Positions 25,426-34,236 of a stretch of DNA of 52,774 nucleotides are shown here, one piece after another. The stretch is from Vibrio algicola (lineage in GTDB: Bacteria; Pseudomonadota; Gammaproteobacteria; Enterobacterales; Vibrionaceae). The notes beneath the pieces were generated by a model. The model was not told the origin of the DNA. It did not search any database and saw nothing but the letters and a program-made list of their open reading frames with translations. The stretch lies in NCBI RefSeq assembly GCF_009601765.2, contig NZ_CP058324.1, positions 1 to 52,774 of the forward strand, in the 5' to 3' direction. The position numbers were made by a program, and so were the translations under genes. Each line of letters begins with the position of its first letter. The first letter of the stretch is position 1.

Positions 25426-27231
25426 ATGCTTGATTTACTCTCCCAAGCACTTCTCAGTGCGTCATTTAATACGATCCTATGGATGTATAAGATCACGTAT
25501 TCAGGAGGCTTTATATTTGCAATTATTGCCGGTTTATTACTCCCAACCATTTACTTTGATAGACCAGAAAAGGATCACGAATCTGATGTTTCTTTGTATA
25601 GGATCTGCATTTTAGGAAGCGGTATTTTTTTCATATTTGGAACGCTATCACCAATCATCATTCCACTAATGGCCACACTTTTTTTAAAAGGAAGACTACC
25701 GTCTGATGTTCAATTCTTATTTCCGTTACCAACTTGGTTACTCATCGTTTTAACCATCTTAGGCATTATTTCTCACATTTATTTAAGACGCTGGTTAGTA
25801 CCAAAACATAACGAGCTGAAAGTGAAGTTAACCCAAAAAACGAAACTTGCTCGAAATGAGAAAACTGACGTACGTGAAATAGCCTCTCACCTACCAACAA
25901 CTGAACATTATGATCCAATGAAATTCATTGATCTAAATAAAGGAATATTCATCGGACTAGATGAGTTAAGACAACCGCAATATATCCCAATTGAAACATG
26001 GCAAACGCAACATGCAGATATAATTGGTACGACTGGAGCAGGTAAAGGTGTTGCTTCAGGTATTCTTCTTTATCAGAGTATTCTTGCCGGTGAAGGCGTT
26101 TTTGTTCTCGACCCTAAAAATGATGAATGGGCTCCTCATTTGTACAGAAAAGCTTGTGAAGATGCTGGGAAACCCTTTTTCTTAATCGACTTAAACAAAC
26201 AAGAATATCAAATCAATTTGTTAGCTGACATCAATGAAGAGCAATTGGAAGAGTTATTAGTTGCTGGATTTTCTTTAGCTGAAAAAGGGGATGTTGCCGA
26301 CTTTTATCGAATTGATGACCGGAAAGCCGCGCGGCTTTCCGCTAAATTAAAGTTAAGCGAACGAGAAACATTAAGAGCTCTTTACAAAAGTGAATATGTT
26401 CAAGGGATCGCAGATACCATCAAAGCCTTCTATGGAAAACTAGAAGAACTTGCTGGATTGAACTCCATCAATGCGGTAAACGGCGTTTCACTGCAAGATA
26501 TTTTTGATAACGGTGGTTGTTGTTACGTTATTGGTTCAATGCGAAACGGTAAAATCATTGCGGCTCAAAGAATGCTATTAGTTCGATTGCTTCAAATCGC
26601 TGAAACCCGTGATCGCATAAATACAAAGCCTCGTCCAATCGCAATTTTCTTAGACGAATTAAAATACCATTTATCTAAACCTGCAATGGAAGGTTTGGGC
26701 GCAGCACGAGATAAAGGTGTTCATATTATTATGGCTCACCAATCTATTGCTGATTTAAAAGAGTGCCCCGCTGACTTAAATGGCGACGCGGTTGTTGGTG
26801 CAGTTGTTGAAAATGCCAAATTCAAATTGGTTTATAAATTACAACATCCGGATACAGCTAAGTGGGTAGCTGAAATGAGTGGAACTATTTTAGTTGATGA
26901 TGAAACGAGAAAAGTAGAAACCAATAAAGCACTAACTGAAAGCATCGCTTCAGATAGAAGTATTCGACAAGCGGAACGTAACTTCATTGATACCAACATG
27001 CTACTCAATTTACCTAAATTTGTTAGCTTTATTTATTCAGCTGAAAACCTGCCTTTTGCCTCTTTGATATCCCCTATCAAAGTACAAAAGAAAGATCTGG
27101 TTTTAAGTATTGCTCCACCTGAAGAAGATTCTGAAGTTCATTTAAATGATCATAACTTATTAGATTTTGATGATGACTTTGATCCTGAAGAGATAGATAT
27201 AGATGAATTAGAACTAGAGGAAGATAAATGA
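25426..27231 (+). CDS. VirD4/MobB-type coupling protein
   Basis: 601 residues with N-terminal membrane segments (about residues 15-40, 60-85, 100-118), then the TraG/VirD4 nucleotide-binding domain: Walker A GTTGAGKGVASG at about 200-210, FVLDPKNDEWAP soon after, and Walker B PIAIFLDELKYHL near 405. Coupling proteins bring the relaxase-DNA complex to the T4SS channel. The acidic C-terminus (EEIDIDELELEEDK) is notable. It overlaps the relaxase gene (ATGA), as the MobB-MobC pair does in CloDF13. Confidence 0.87.
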   Translation: MLDLLSQALLSASFNTILWMYKITYSGGFIFAIIAGLLLPTIYFDRPEKDHESDVSLYRICILGSGIFFIFGTLSPIIIPLMATLFLKGRLPSDVQFLFPLPTWLLIVLTILGIISHIYLRRWLVPKHNELKVKLTQKTKLARNEKTDVREIASHLPTTEHYDPMKFIDLNKGIFIGLDELRQPQYIPIETWQTQHADIIGTTGAGKGVASGILLYQSILAGEGVFVLDPKNDEWAPHLYRKACEDAGKPFFLIDLNKQEYQINLLADINEEQLEELLVAGFSLAEKGDVADFYRIDDRKAARLSAKLKLSERETLRALYKSEYVQGIADTIKAFYGKLEELAGLNSINAVNGVSLQDIFDNGGCCYVIGSMRNGKIIAAQRMLLVRLLQIAETRDRINTKPRPIAIFLDELKYHLSKPAMEGLGAARDKGVHIIMAHQSIADLKECPADLNGDAVVGAVVENAKFKLVYKLQHPDTAKWVAEMSGTILVDDETRKVETNKALTESIASDRSIRQAERNFIDTNMLLNLPKFVSFIYSAENLPFASLISPIKVQKKDLVLSIAPPEEDSEVHLNDHNLLDFDDDFDPEEIDIDELELEEDK

Positions 27232-27971
27232 GCGAACAACTAAAACTATCATTCAGCGAATGCCGACATCGAGGAAATAAAAGAGAGCTAGCAGTTCTAA
27301 AATTTTTGTCACAAGACACTTTTAGTGACTTTAAAACCTTAAGTCGAATTTTACAGATAGAAAAAAAAGGTAATGCTTCACGATTCCTAAGTAATATGGT
27401 TCGGAAAGGATTAATACTCAAACACGAAACCACATTTGTATCGAGTAAAATTTCCCTTTGGGGAATTACTTTAGATGGCTTGGCCATCGTTGACGAACCA
27501 TTATTACCCGTTTTTGAACCATCACGAGTTCGGCCCTCTACATTGCAGCATCACCTGGATAACCAATTTGTGCGATTAACATTAGAAAGTAAAAATTGCA
27601 CAAATTGGATTAGTGGAGATAGAGGCGAATTTTTCAAAAAATTCGAAGTGAAACACAGACCTGACGGACTAATTACTTTGCCATCTGGTCATAATGTTGC
27701 CATTGAAACAGAGCGAACCTTAAAGCGGAATAAACAACGATACCAAAGTATCATGACCAGTCATTTGCTTGGTCGTCAAAAAAAGATATGGCAACGCGTT
27801 TTTTACGTTGTCCCGACGGCAAAACAAAAAGCAGCACTTCAAATCATGTTCAATGATATTAAGTTCGTCATGATTAATGGCCAACCAGTTAATCTCGAAG
27901 AAAAACATTACAACACTTTCAGGTTCTTCACTTATGAAGAACTTGAAAGCCTATCTGAAGTAACTATTTAA
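27228..27971 (+). CDS. mobC: MOBC-type relaxase (CloDF13 MobC-like)
   Basis: 247 residues. An N-terminal winged-helix part (about residues 15-85, with ILQIEKKGNASRFLSNMVRK) precedes a nuclease domain with RPDGLITLPSGHNVAIETER, the acidic D..E.E pattern of MOBC relaxases and the replication-relaxation family. MOBC enzymes have a PD-(D/E)xK-like fold and lack the HUH/Tyr mechanism of other relaxases. Coupling to the preceding VirD4-like gene supports the role. It would nick oriT, probably the inverted-repeat region upstream. Confidence 0.75.
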   Translation: MSEQLKLSFSECRHRGNKRELAVLKFLSQDTFSDFKTLSRILQIEKKGNASRFLSNMVRKGLILKHETTFVSSKISLWGITLDGLAIVDEPLLPVFEPSRVRPSTLQHHLDNQFVRLTLESKNCTNWISGDRGEFFKKFEVKHRPDGLITLPSGHNVAIETERTLKRNKQRYQSIMTSHLLGRQKKIWQRVFYVVPTAKQKAALQIMFNDIKFVMINGQPVNLEEKHYNTFRFFTYEELESLSEVTI

Positions 27972-28017
27972 CTACCTGGAACTCAAAAGTCATATCAAAC
28001 TATTACAAGGATTTAAA

Positions 28018-29517
28018 ATGAATAAGCCTATCAAGCTTACACAACCTCATCTATCTACCTTACAAAACCAAGCATACTTTATTCGTGATAAATTAATTGA
28101 TGCACATATCATCTATAAATCTGATATAGATGAAGATAAATGGTTATTAATTTTTGCAAAATCACTAAACCATCAAGATTGGGAACAACTTAAATTTTCT
28201 GCTAAAAATGGCAATCCAAGTGAAGACCAGATTATATTTTCAGAACAAACGATAGTACCCATTGCACTTAAATTGAAATCAGTCTTAGGAAGACCCGATC
28301 TTGATACAGAAGCTTTACTTTGTATTTTATATAATGCTTGTACTGATTCTGAGTTAAAAGCAATGGGTGAAACTGCTGATTCTATTCCTCCCCTCCCACA
28401 AGCTCCCAATTCATACATTCTTGAATTAGGGCCTAATTTTAAGTACGCCAATAAACTGCTGGAATGGTTATGGCCTATAAATTGTATGAGCGTCTCCCGT
28501 ATACAAAAACTTTACAACGAGCACATAAAAAAGGCTCGTAAAGGTTTATCTAGAGCCGAAGTAAAAGAACGACACCTTGATGTTTATCCTAAGTCTGGTA
28601 TCCAAGTTGAAACGATCATTGAAGAACTGGTTAACGGGGACTATTGCAAATTTTCGGACAATGGAAAAAGTGTAGTAATAACAGAACGAGGTCATCATTA
28701 CATGGCTAGTAGATTAACTGATGATTTCGATGAAGAGTGGCAGCAATGGTGGGGCGAGTTTCAACATCACTTCAACCGCATTCCTTACAAATATATAGAT
28801 GATAATTGGAACCAATACATTCATCTTTTTAGTAAAAATCTATCTCCCGAGCAAGCGGCATACGAGCTACAATGGGGATCATGCTATAAAGAAGCACATG
28901 AGGAAGTTAAATTCGCAATTAAAGCACAGCTTGATTTAAACATTGATGAGCTATCAAACAAAAGGATTATCTTATTTGCTCCTAGTGTATTTTTAACACC
29001 AGAACTCATCTCTTTGCCTGTAACAGATATACAGTTTGATATAGAAGCACCAAGCTGGGCTATTCCTGACAGTAGCTTTAAAACAAAACGCTTTTGGCCA
29101 AATAAACGCTATGTTGCTCCTTATCTTAGAAATACCCCATCTTATAAAGGATGGTATGCAGTGATACCTGATGATTTAGAAACTGATGTTACATACTTTG
29201 AAATTACCTACTGCTGGTCAAGCAAATCTGGCGCATTTAAGACCATTAGGCACAGCATGGCTTATCATCTACAAAAAAATAGTAAATCACCAATAGATTG
29301 GCTATATGGAAATGCATCGCCTAGCGATGAATACAGCTTCAATAGTGTCTATTGTCTTACTCACGGGAAACCAATATCCCAAGATGAAATGTTGGAACTT
29401 GACCGTATTCAATCGGGAATAAGGTCTTTAGAGATAAATAAATCTCATGTGCTAATCGAAGAAGAACGCTATTTAATTGCTTCCAATTCGTATGAATGTG
29501 TATACATCCTCACCTAA
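28018..29517 (+). CDS. hypothetical protein downstream of relaxase
   Basis: 499 residues with AAGGA nine bases before the ATG. The N-terminal segment (WLLIFAKSLNHQDWEQLKFS) resembles short motifs seen before glyoxalase-like domains on plasmids, but the rest is not recognised. There are no membrane segments or signal peptide. The C-terminal half is beta-rich with many aromatic residues. It is co-directional with the mobilisation genes and followed by topB. It could be an accessory transfer protein; this is inference from position only. Confidence 0.6.
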   Translation: MNKPIKLTQPHLSTLQNQAYFIRDKLIDAHIIYKSDIDEDKWLLIFAKSLNHQDWEQLKFSAKNGNPSEDQIIFSEQTIVPIALKLKSVLGRPDLDTEALLCILYNACTDSELKAMGETADSIPPLPQAPNSYILELGPNFKYANKLLEWLWPINCMSVSRIQKLYNEHIKKARKGLSRAEVKERHLDVYPKSGIQVETIIEELVNGDYCKFSDNGKSVVITERGHHYMASRLTDDFDEEWQQWWGEFQHHFNRIPYKYIDDNWNQYIHLFSKNLSPEQAAYELQWGSCYKEAHEEVKFAIKAQLDLNIDELSNKRIILFAPSVFLTPELISLPVTDIQFDIEAPSWAIPDSSFKTKRFWPNKRYVAPYLRNTPSYKGWYAVIPDDLETDVTYFEITYCWSSKSGAFKTIRHSMAYHLQKNSKSPIDWLYGNASPSDEYSFNSVYCLTHGKPISQDEMLELDRIQSGIRSLEINKSHVLIEEERYLIASNSYECVYILT

Positions 29518-29615
29518 AATTTAAACCAATTTAAATGATCATATTCATTTAATCCTATTTCATATTCCCCTTTTTAATTCAAATCACTTATTGCTAGAAA
29601 TAGCAAGGAGCACTC

Positions 29616-32009
29616 ATGCGCGTATTTATTGCAGAAAAACCGTCTCTTGCTCAAGCTATCTTTGAAGGCTTGGGAGGAAATCCAAAAACTCAAAAGAAAA
29701 GTGGCTACTATCAACACGGCCAGGAAGTCGTAACCTGGTGTTATGGCCATATGTTGGAATTATTCGATCCAGAAGATTACAACGAAGATTTTAAAAAATG
29801 GGTGTTCTCCGATTTACCATTAAAAACGATCACTCCACCAAAGCTAAAACCCAAAGCCGATTCAAAAGCTCAACTCAGCACAATATTAAAATTAATTAAA
29901 GAATCGAAATCGATTGTGAATGCTGGCGATCCAGATGAAGAAGGCTGCCTGCTCGTCGATGAAATTTTAACGTATGCGAAAAATACAAAACCGGTAGAGC
30001 GCCTTATTGTTGCCGATCTTAATTTAGCACCGGTCAAAAAAGCACTGGCTAACATGCAACCGAATGACAACTTTAAAGGCTGGACGGCGAGCGCCCTAGC
30101 GCGGTCGTTAGCCGATAAGAGCTTTGGTTACAATCTTACTCGTGGATGCACGCTAAAAGGTCGTGAAAAGGGCTATCAGGGCGTTTTAAATGTGGGTCGC
30201 GTACAAAGTGCGGTAATGGGACTCGTCAACATGCGCACGTTGGCCAACCTTAATCACCAAGAAAGCTTTTACTATGATGTTTATGCCGACATGAGCATTC
30301 ATGGCCATCATATCAACGCAAAATATCAGACAAAAGAAAGTGATCAAATTGATGAGAAAAACCGTCTGATTTCAGAACCAAACGCCAATCACATCGCTAA
30401 CCGAAATAAGGACAAATCCTCCCTGGTCACAATAGCGGTAACCAAACCAGAAAATAGTAAACCCCCTTTACCCCTGAATTTATCAACCCTACAACAACTC
30501 TGTGCCAAGCAATTTGGTTACAGTGCCACTGAAACACTCGAGATAATGCAAGGCTTATATGAAACCCATAAGCTGCTAACGTACCCACGAACGGATAACC
30601 GGTACTTATCTGATGAACACTTTTATCAAGTCAATGATATTAGCCAGGCGATTAGTGACACTATGCCAGAATTAGCCGGCTCTATTTCTGATATGGATAC
30701 GGATCAAAAACACAAAGCTTTCAATGCCAGCAAAATTGAAGCGCACCATGCCATCGTGCCTACCGTCAAAAGCGGTGCAGACATTAAGCTCAGTGTGAAA
30801 GAAAAAAATGTGTACCACCTTGTTGCCATTCACTTCATTGGGCTTTTCTACCCCGATGCGATCCGCAATAAAACAAAAGTTATCTTTGATATTGAGGGCG
30901 ACCAATTTAATGCCACTCAAAGCGTTCTTGAACAGCGTGGATGGGAAGTGCTTCATAAAGTGTCCAATGATAAAGAAGACGTATTACCGGAGTTTGATTT
31001 ATCCACGTTGAATTTTAATGAAAAGGCGTATTGTGACTCAACCAAAATAGATAAGAAAAAGACCACCCCGCTTAAGTATTTTACTGAATCAACACTATTG
31101 GCCGCGATGACTAGGGCGGCAAAATTTATTGACGATCCTGAACTTCGAAAAATATTAGAAGCAAAAGATGAAGGCAGCAGCGATCAAGGCAGTATTGGTA
31201 CTGAAGCAACCCGAGCCGGTATTTTAGAAAAGCTCGCCAAAAATACCGCATTAATTTCGATTGGAAAGGAAAAGGGTTACAAGGAAAAAATCTGGAAAAC
31301 CACTCAACAAGGTCAGGAGTTCTGCGCGGCGTTACCGGATGAAGTCATAAAGCCGGATATTTCAGCTCAATGGGAAGAAAAAAAGGCGTTGATTAAAAAA
31401 AGCAAAATGACGGTTGAAGCGTTTATTTCGGATGTTGATGGTTATATTGCTGAACGTATCGAGCATTTAGCGAAAAATGGGATCAATATCAGCGTCGATG
31501 CGACCTCATGCCCTAAGTGTGGTGACGGTTTTTTACTTAAACGCAAAGGGAAGAAAGGCGGTAAAGGCGACTTTTGGACATGCAACCAATATCCAGTCTG
31601 CAAAACTGCTTTTCCAGATAAAGCCGGTAAACCACAACTCACCGCCCCTAAAAAAACCAAAACAACCATACCGGAAGATGCGCCCACTTGCCCTGTTTGT
31701 CACAAGGATAAATTAGTGACTCGTACCGGAACCAATGGCAAGTTTTGGGCTTGTACCGGTTATCCAAGCTGTAAAACAACCTACCCCGATCTCGATGGCC
31801 AACCGAACTTAGAGCCAAAGCCAAAATTCAAACCGTCAGAAACCGAATTTTGTCCTCAATGTAAAAAGGCACTCGTTCGACTGTCGGCTAAACGCGAGGG
31901 TGTTTTTTGGTGGCGCTGCTCAAGTAAAGCCTGTGATATCAAATTTTTTGACGATCCAAAAACAGAGCTGCCTAACTATGAAAAAGGCGCTATTGCGCCG
32001 AGTAATTAA
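29616..32009 (+). CDS. topB: DNA topoisomerase III (TopB/TraE type)
   Basis: 797 residues. The Toprim domain starts at residue 2 (FIAEKPSLAQAI) with DPDEEG near 105; the catalytic Tyr is in TYPRTDNRYL near 322. Three four-Cys zinc fingers follow at about 631, 692 and 745 (CPKCGD, CPVCHK, CPQCKK). Plasmid topoisomerase III (TraE of RP4, TopB of ICEs) helps resolve or process transferred strands. It forms a unit with ssb, separated by 32 bases that hold a palindrome. Confidence 0.95.
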   Translation: MRVFIAEKPSLAQAIFEGLGGNPKTQKKSGYYQHGQEVVTWCYGHMLELFDPEDYNEDFKKWVFSDLPLKTITPPKLKPKADSKAQLSTILKLIKESKSIVNAGDPDEEGCLLVDEILTYAKNTKPVERLIVADLNLAPVKKALANMQPNDNFKGWTASALARSLADKSFGYNLTRGCTLKGREKGYQGVLNVGRVQSAVMGLVNMRTLANLNHQESFYYDVYADMSIHGHHINAKYQTKESDQIDEKNRLISEPNANHIANRNKDKSSLVTIAVTKPENSKPPLPLNLSTLQQLCAKQFGYSATETLEIMQGLYETHKLLTYPRTDNRYLSDEHFYQVNDISQAISDTMPELAGSISDMDTDQKHKAFNASKIEAHHAIVPTVKSGADIKLSVKEKNVYHLVAIHFIGLFYPDAIRNKTKVIFDIEGDQFNATQSVLEQRGWEVLHKVSNDKEDVLPEFDLSTLNFNEKAYCDSTKIDKKKTTPLKYFTESTLLAAMTRAAKFIDDPELRKILEAKDEGSSDQGSIGTEATRAGILEKLAKNTALISIGKEKGYKEKIWKTTQQGQEFCAALPDEVIKPDISAQWEEKKALIKKSKMTVEAFISDVDGYIAERIEHLAKNGINISVDATSCPKCGDGFLLKRKGKKGGKGDFWTCNQYPVCKTAFPDKAGKPQLTAPKKTKTTIPEDAPTCPVCHKDKLVTRTGTNGKFWACTGYPSCKTTYPDLDGQPNLEPKPKFKPSETEFCPQCKKALVRLSAKREGVFWWRCSSKACDIKFFDDPKTELPNYEKGAIAPSN

Positions 32010-32010
32010 C

Positions 32011-32030
32011 GTATAACAATAATGATATAC
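32011..32030. repeat. gene-end palindrome, copy 1 (after topB)
   Basis: GTATAACAATAATGATATAC begins one base after the topB stop codon and differs from perfect dyad symmetry at two paired positions. Related 20-mers occur at 32436, 34317, 39085 and 40390, all touching or within 8 bases of a stop codon. Confidence 0.8.
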
Positions 32031-32041
32031 AAGGAGACGAT

Positions 32042-32434
32042 ATGAGAGGCATTAACAAAATAATCTTAGTTGGTTATACCGGAGAAGATCCTTCCACCCA
32101 TGAATTCCCTGATGGCGGTAAGTCCGTAGAATTCACGTTGGCCACAAAAGACACCTGGAGAAACAAAACAACCGGTGTACAAGAAACCGTAACGGATTGG
32201 CACAAAATCAAAGTAAAAGGAAAATTAGCGGAGTTTGCGGAAAAGTACATCAAAAAAGGCGCACCTTTATACATTGAAGGAAAAATGAAAAACCGCACCT
32301 TTGGTGAAGAAGGCAACAAAAGAACGATTTCGGAGGTCGTGGTTCAAGGTTTTGATGGAAAAATAGAGCTTTTACCGACTGGCCAATCTGTTGAAGTTCA
32401 ACCTGAAAGCCCGTTAGATTTTGATGACGAATAA
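32042..32434 (+). CDS. ssb: single-stranded DNA-binding protein
   Basis: 130 residues starting RGINKIILVGYTGEDP, with the OB-fold patterns FTLATKDTWRNKTTG and TDWHKIKVKGKLAEFAEKYIKKGAPLYIEG. The acidic tip SPLDFDDE stands where chromosomal SSB ends in DDDIPF; the final Pro-Phe is missing, so docking of host SSB partners may be weaker. Plasmid SSBs protect incoming DNA and can lower the SOS response. AAGGAG precedes the start. Confidence 0.95.
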   Translation: MRGINKIILVGYTGEDPSTHEFPDGGKSVEFTLATKDTWRNKTTGVQETVTDWHKIKVKGKLAEFAEKYIKKGAPLYIEGKMKNRTFGEEGNKRTISEVVVQGFDGKIELLPTGQSVEVQPESPLDFDDE

Positions 32435-32435
32435 C

Positions 32436-32481
32436 GTATAACATTAATGATATACACTCATCTTTATGATGAGTGTGCTTT
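32436..32481 (+). terminator. palindrome copy 2 and hairpin after ssb
   Basis: The 20-mer GTATAACATTAATGATATAC (32436-32455, one base after the ssb stop) is followed by the perfect 9-bp hairpin ACACTCATC/GATGAGTGT (32454-32476) and a short T run, which may end the topB-ssb transcript. The next gene starts at 32494. Confidence 0.6.
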
Positions 32482-32493
32482 TGGAGGAAAGGT

Positions 32494-32808
32494 ATGCAGA
32501 AATACTATCGCGAGAATGAGATTTTTATCGGGCTTGATGAAGACTCGATGCCGATGTTTATTCCGTTGAATATCTTCATGTCTGATATAATCGAAAAAAA
32601 AATCAAGTTGAAGAAAAATAGCCAAGGTGTGAGCCTCAAAGTATTATTCGAACAAGTTCACCAGGCGAATGAAAATTTAAAACATAAACGCTCACATAAA
32701 GTAAAAACGGTAACAATTCAAACACGGCCAACCGAGAACGATAAGAAGAAAGCCTCTGAGTTAATGACCGCTTTTGAGTCCCTTCTACAAGCAGGTAATA
32801 AACAATGA
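32494..32808 (+). CDS. hypothetical protein with a coupling-protein-like segment
   Basis: 104 residues; ATG 32494 chosen for the strong GGAGGAAAGG upstream. The segment EIFIGLDEDSMPMFIPLNIF resembles residues before Walker A in the coupling protein of this window (GIFIGLDELRQPQYIPIETW), but no ATPase motif follows. The C-terminal part is basic. It overlaps the next gene (ATGA), so the two are co-translated. Function unknown. Confidence 0.6.
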   Translation: MQKYYRENEIFIGLDEDSMPMFIPLNIFMSDIIEKKIKLKKNSQGVSLKVLFEQVHQANENLKHKRSHKVKTVTIQTRPTENDKKKASELMTAFESLLQAGNKQ

Positions 32809-33356
32809 AAGATCATAACGCGCCTAAATTCATCCTCCACACCAAAAAGCTCGCGACTATCTGGAACCCTACTTACTTTGAAAAGAAAGACGTTAAGTAT
32901 GTCACCGGAGAACTCATCTTTAATAGTTTGTTTTCGGTGGCTTGTTTTGCCACTAACGTTTCAACTGAGCCGAGTGAAAAGCTCTTTGCCTCTAAGGTTT
33001 GTGTGAAAATTGTCGAGAGAATGAAGCGTGTGACGGAAAAACTGGCGAGTATGCGCTATTCGCTAGAAGAAAAAAGCAGTGGCTTTTTTGTTCGACCTTT
33101 TGAACCTGACCGCTCTTTTGTTATGTCTTACGATCAATCGAGATTAGGAAAAGAAACCACGTTATTAATGAAATTATTCATGCAACTGGATCTGCATTTC
33201 ATTTTGTTAAATCGTTATCGATACGAGCAAGAAATCACTCCTGATTTTTGCACAAAGAAGCGTAATGAAACCTACAACTTACTCGCAAGCTGCTTGAATG
33301 ATTTACATATTATGTGTATGCAGTTTCATAAGGTAAGAAAAAACCCATCATTATAA
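32805..33356 (+). CDS. possible AcaB/DUF1845-like protein
   Basis: 183 residues, mostly helical, no membrane segment. The start FILHTKKLATIWNPTYFEKK and the following layout recall the PFL_4669/DUF1845 proteins of integrative conjugative elements, some of which (AcaB) act as regulators. The likeness is weak and by eye. Its TAA stop lies inside a 24-base palindrome that also ends the convergent ardB transcript. Confidence 0.45.
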   Translation: MKDHNAPKFILHTKKLATIWNPTYFEKKDVKYVTGELIFNSLFSVACFATNVSTEPSEKLFASKVCVKIVERMKRVTEKLASMRYSLEEKSSGFFVRPFEPDRSFVMSYDQSRLGKETTLLMKLFMQLDLHFILLNRYRYEQEITPDFCTKKRNETYNLLASCLNDLHIMCMQFHKVRKNPSL

Positions 33357-33365
33357 TGATGGGTT
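33336..33365 (-). terminator. terminator between convergent genes
   Basis: A perfect 24-base palindrome (33342-33365; half AACCCATCATTA) with a run of six T on the minus-strand side, suited to ending the ardB transcript. It overlaps the stop codon of the plus-strand gene. Confidence 0.8.
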
Positions 33366-33379
33366 GATATCATAAGAAC

Positions 33380-33796
33380 CTAATCTAAGAATCCACAGAT
33401 AGCATCAATGGAATCATCATCAAGGGTCAAGTAATACTCTCTTAATTTTTCACTTAAAAGCGTAAAATGTTCTTGATGATGTTTAAGACCTTTCAAATAA
33501 GACATTTCAGTAAACCGAGCTAAAACTAATGCAAAAATGGCAATAGAGGCAACTTGGGCTGTGACTTCTTTCTGAAAGTAGTTCAAATCATTAGTGAGTA
33601 GTAATTTTCGATCTGTATTGAGTTGTGAAAAGGCTGCGCCATTTTCACAAACCATAAAATCAAAATACCCGCCATTATAGCCTTCAACATGTTTATCAAA
33701 GGTCTGATAAACGCATTGTTCAAAGTGAACAAAGTTTTGAGAAATTGAAGGATAAAATTCCTGACGTTTTTCTACTGGTAAAATTGATGTATGCAT
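33380..33796 (-). CDS. ardB: ArdB/KlcA-like anti-restriction protein
   Basis: 138 residues, ATG at 33796; a GTG at 33802 is also possible, both behind AGGA. The pattern YNGGYFDFMVCENGAAF followed by QVASIAIFALVLARFTE matches the ArdB/KlcA family, which blocks type I restriction in the recipient by an indirect mechanism. The gene lies in a minus-strand block with ardC, a normal content of plasmid leading regions. Its upstream element is shared with ardC. A terminator follows within 20 bases. Confidence 0.8.
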   Translation of the reverse strand: MHTSILPVEKRQEFYPSISQNFVHFEQCVYQTFDKHVEGYNGGYFDFMVCENGAAFSQLNTDRKLLLTNDLNYFQKEVTAQVASIAIFALVLARFTEMSYLKGLKHHQEHFTLLSEKLREYYLTLDDDSIDAICGFLD

Positions 33797-33895
33797 AAGC
33801 ACGTATTCCTATCGTAAAACTAACAAAATAAACGTTGTCAGTCCGGTGGCTAATGCCAGTCCAAGACTGGCAAACCACTGATGCGCAATGCATCA
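33797..33895 (-). promoter_or_regulatory. structured leader/promoter element, ardB copy
   Basis: Read on the minus strand: hairpin TGATGC-ATTGC-GCATCA (33879-33895), hairpin TGCCAGTC/GACTGGCA (33854-33872), then ACTGACAA paired with TTGTTAGT around a candidate -35 CTGACA (33836-33841) and a weak -10 TTTACG about 17 bases later. The same order of parts precedes ardC, with compensating base changes in the first hairpin. It could be a shared operator, an RNA leader, or a single-stranded-DNA promoter like Frpo. Confidence 0.6.
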
Positions 33896-33939
33896 AATAA
33901 CGGGGTGTATTGAGCAATATTCCAAAAACAATCAAAGAG

Positions 33940-33963
33940 TAAAGGGACCCGCTAATGCGGGTC
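33940..33963 (-). terminator. hairpin downstream of hok
   Basis: GACCCGC/GCGGGTC (33946-33952 and 33957-33963) with loop ATTA, then CCTTT on the minus strand. It lies just after the hok stop and probably forms the 3' end of the hok mRNA. Confidence 0.6.
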
Positions 33964-33970
33964 ACCTTAA

Positions 33971-34123
33971 CTACTTCCTTACTTCGTAGGCAACAAATGT
34001 AGCATCGACACTGACCTCCTTATTTTTAAAATGGAACTCATGTAATGAGTCCTTGAAAAAAAGTAAGGCTATTAATAGCGTGATGCAAATCACGACTAAT
34101 TTTGCGGTAGATTGATACTTCAT
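33971..34123 (-). CDS. hok: Hok/Gef family type I toxin
   Basis: A 50-residue protein. The N-terminal helix LVVICITLLIALLFF and the tail SLHEFHF..VSVDATFVAYEVRK align with Hok of plasmid R1 ([37 protein letters not shown]). The conserved Cys after the helix is His here. Hok proteins damage the inner membrane when the unstable antisense RNA is lost, killing plasmid-free cells. AGAGG lies seven bases upstream, and the start overlaps the stop of a mok-like leader. Confidence 0.85.
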   Translation of the reverse strand: MKYQSTAKLVVICITLLIALLFFKDSLHEFHFKNKEVSVDATFVAYEVRK

Positions 34124-34173
34124 TTATTGCCTCTTTCGGTAAAGGAGGCTATACTTTGCACTGTCTGGTACAT
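34120..34173 (-). CDS. mok: Mok-like leader peptide
   Basis: A 17-codon frame (MYQTVQSIASFTERGNK) with GGAG about 8 bases upstream. Its TGA stop overlaps the hok ATG (ATGA), the arrangement needed for translational coupling. In hok/sok systems translation of mok is the step blocked by Sok RNA. It is shorter than R1 Mok, which reads through most of hok in another frame. Confidence 0.65.
   Translation of the reverse strand: MYQTVQSIASFTERGNK
34127..34155 (+). promoter_or_regulatory. promoter of the Sok-like antisense RNA
   Basis: TTGCCT (34127-34132) and TATACT (34150-34155) are exactly 17 bases apart on the plus strand, inside the hok leader and facing the mok start. This is where sok promoters lie in known systems. 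Confidence 0.7.
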
Positions 34174-34218
34174 AAGTAAGCTCCATTCTGATTTATAGTC
34201 AGGTGGGGCTTTTCTTTT
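34161..34218 (+). ncRNA. sok: Sok-like antisense RNA
   Basis: About 58-60 bases from the predicted start near 34161 to an intrinsic terminator: arm 34179-34191 paired with TCAGGTGGGGCT (34199-34210, one bulge and some G-T pairs), then TTTCTTTTAT. It is complementary to the mok start codon and ribosome site. Sok of R1 is of similar size. The ends are predicted, not measured. Confidence 0.65.
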
Positions 34219-34236
34219 ATCTGTACCTAAGTATTT

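Noticed and set aside
33720..33965. 81-codon minus-strand frame overlapping the ardB start
   Set aside because: Covers the shared leader and the hok terminator; a shadow of these.
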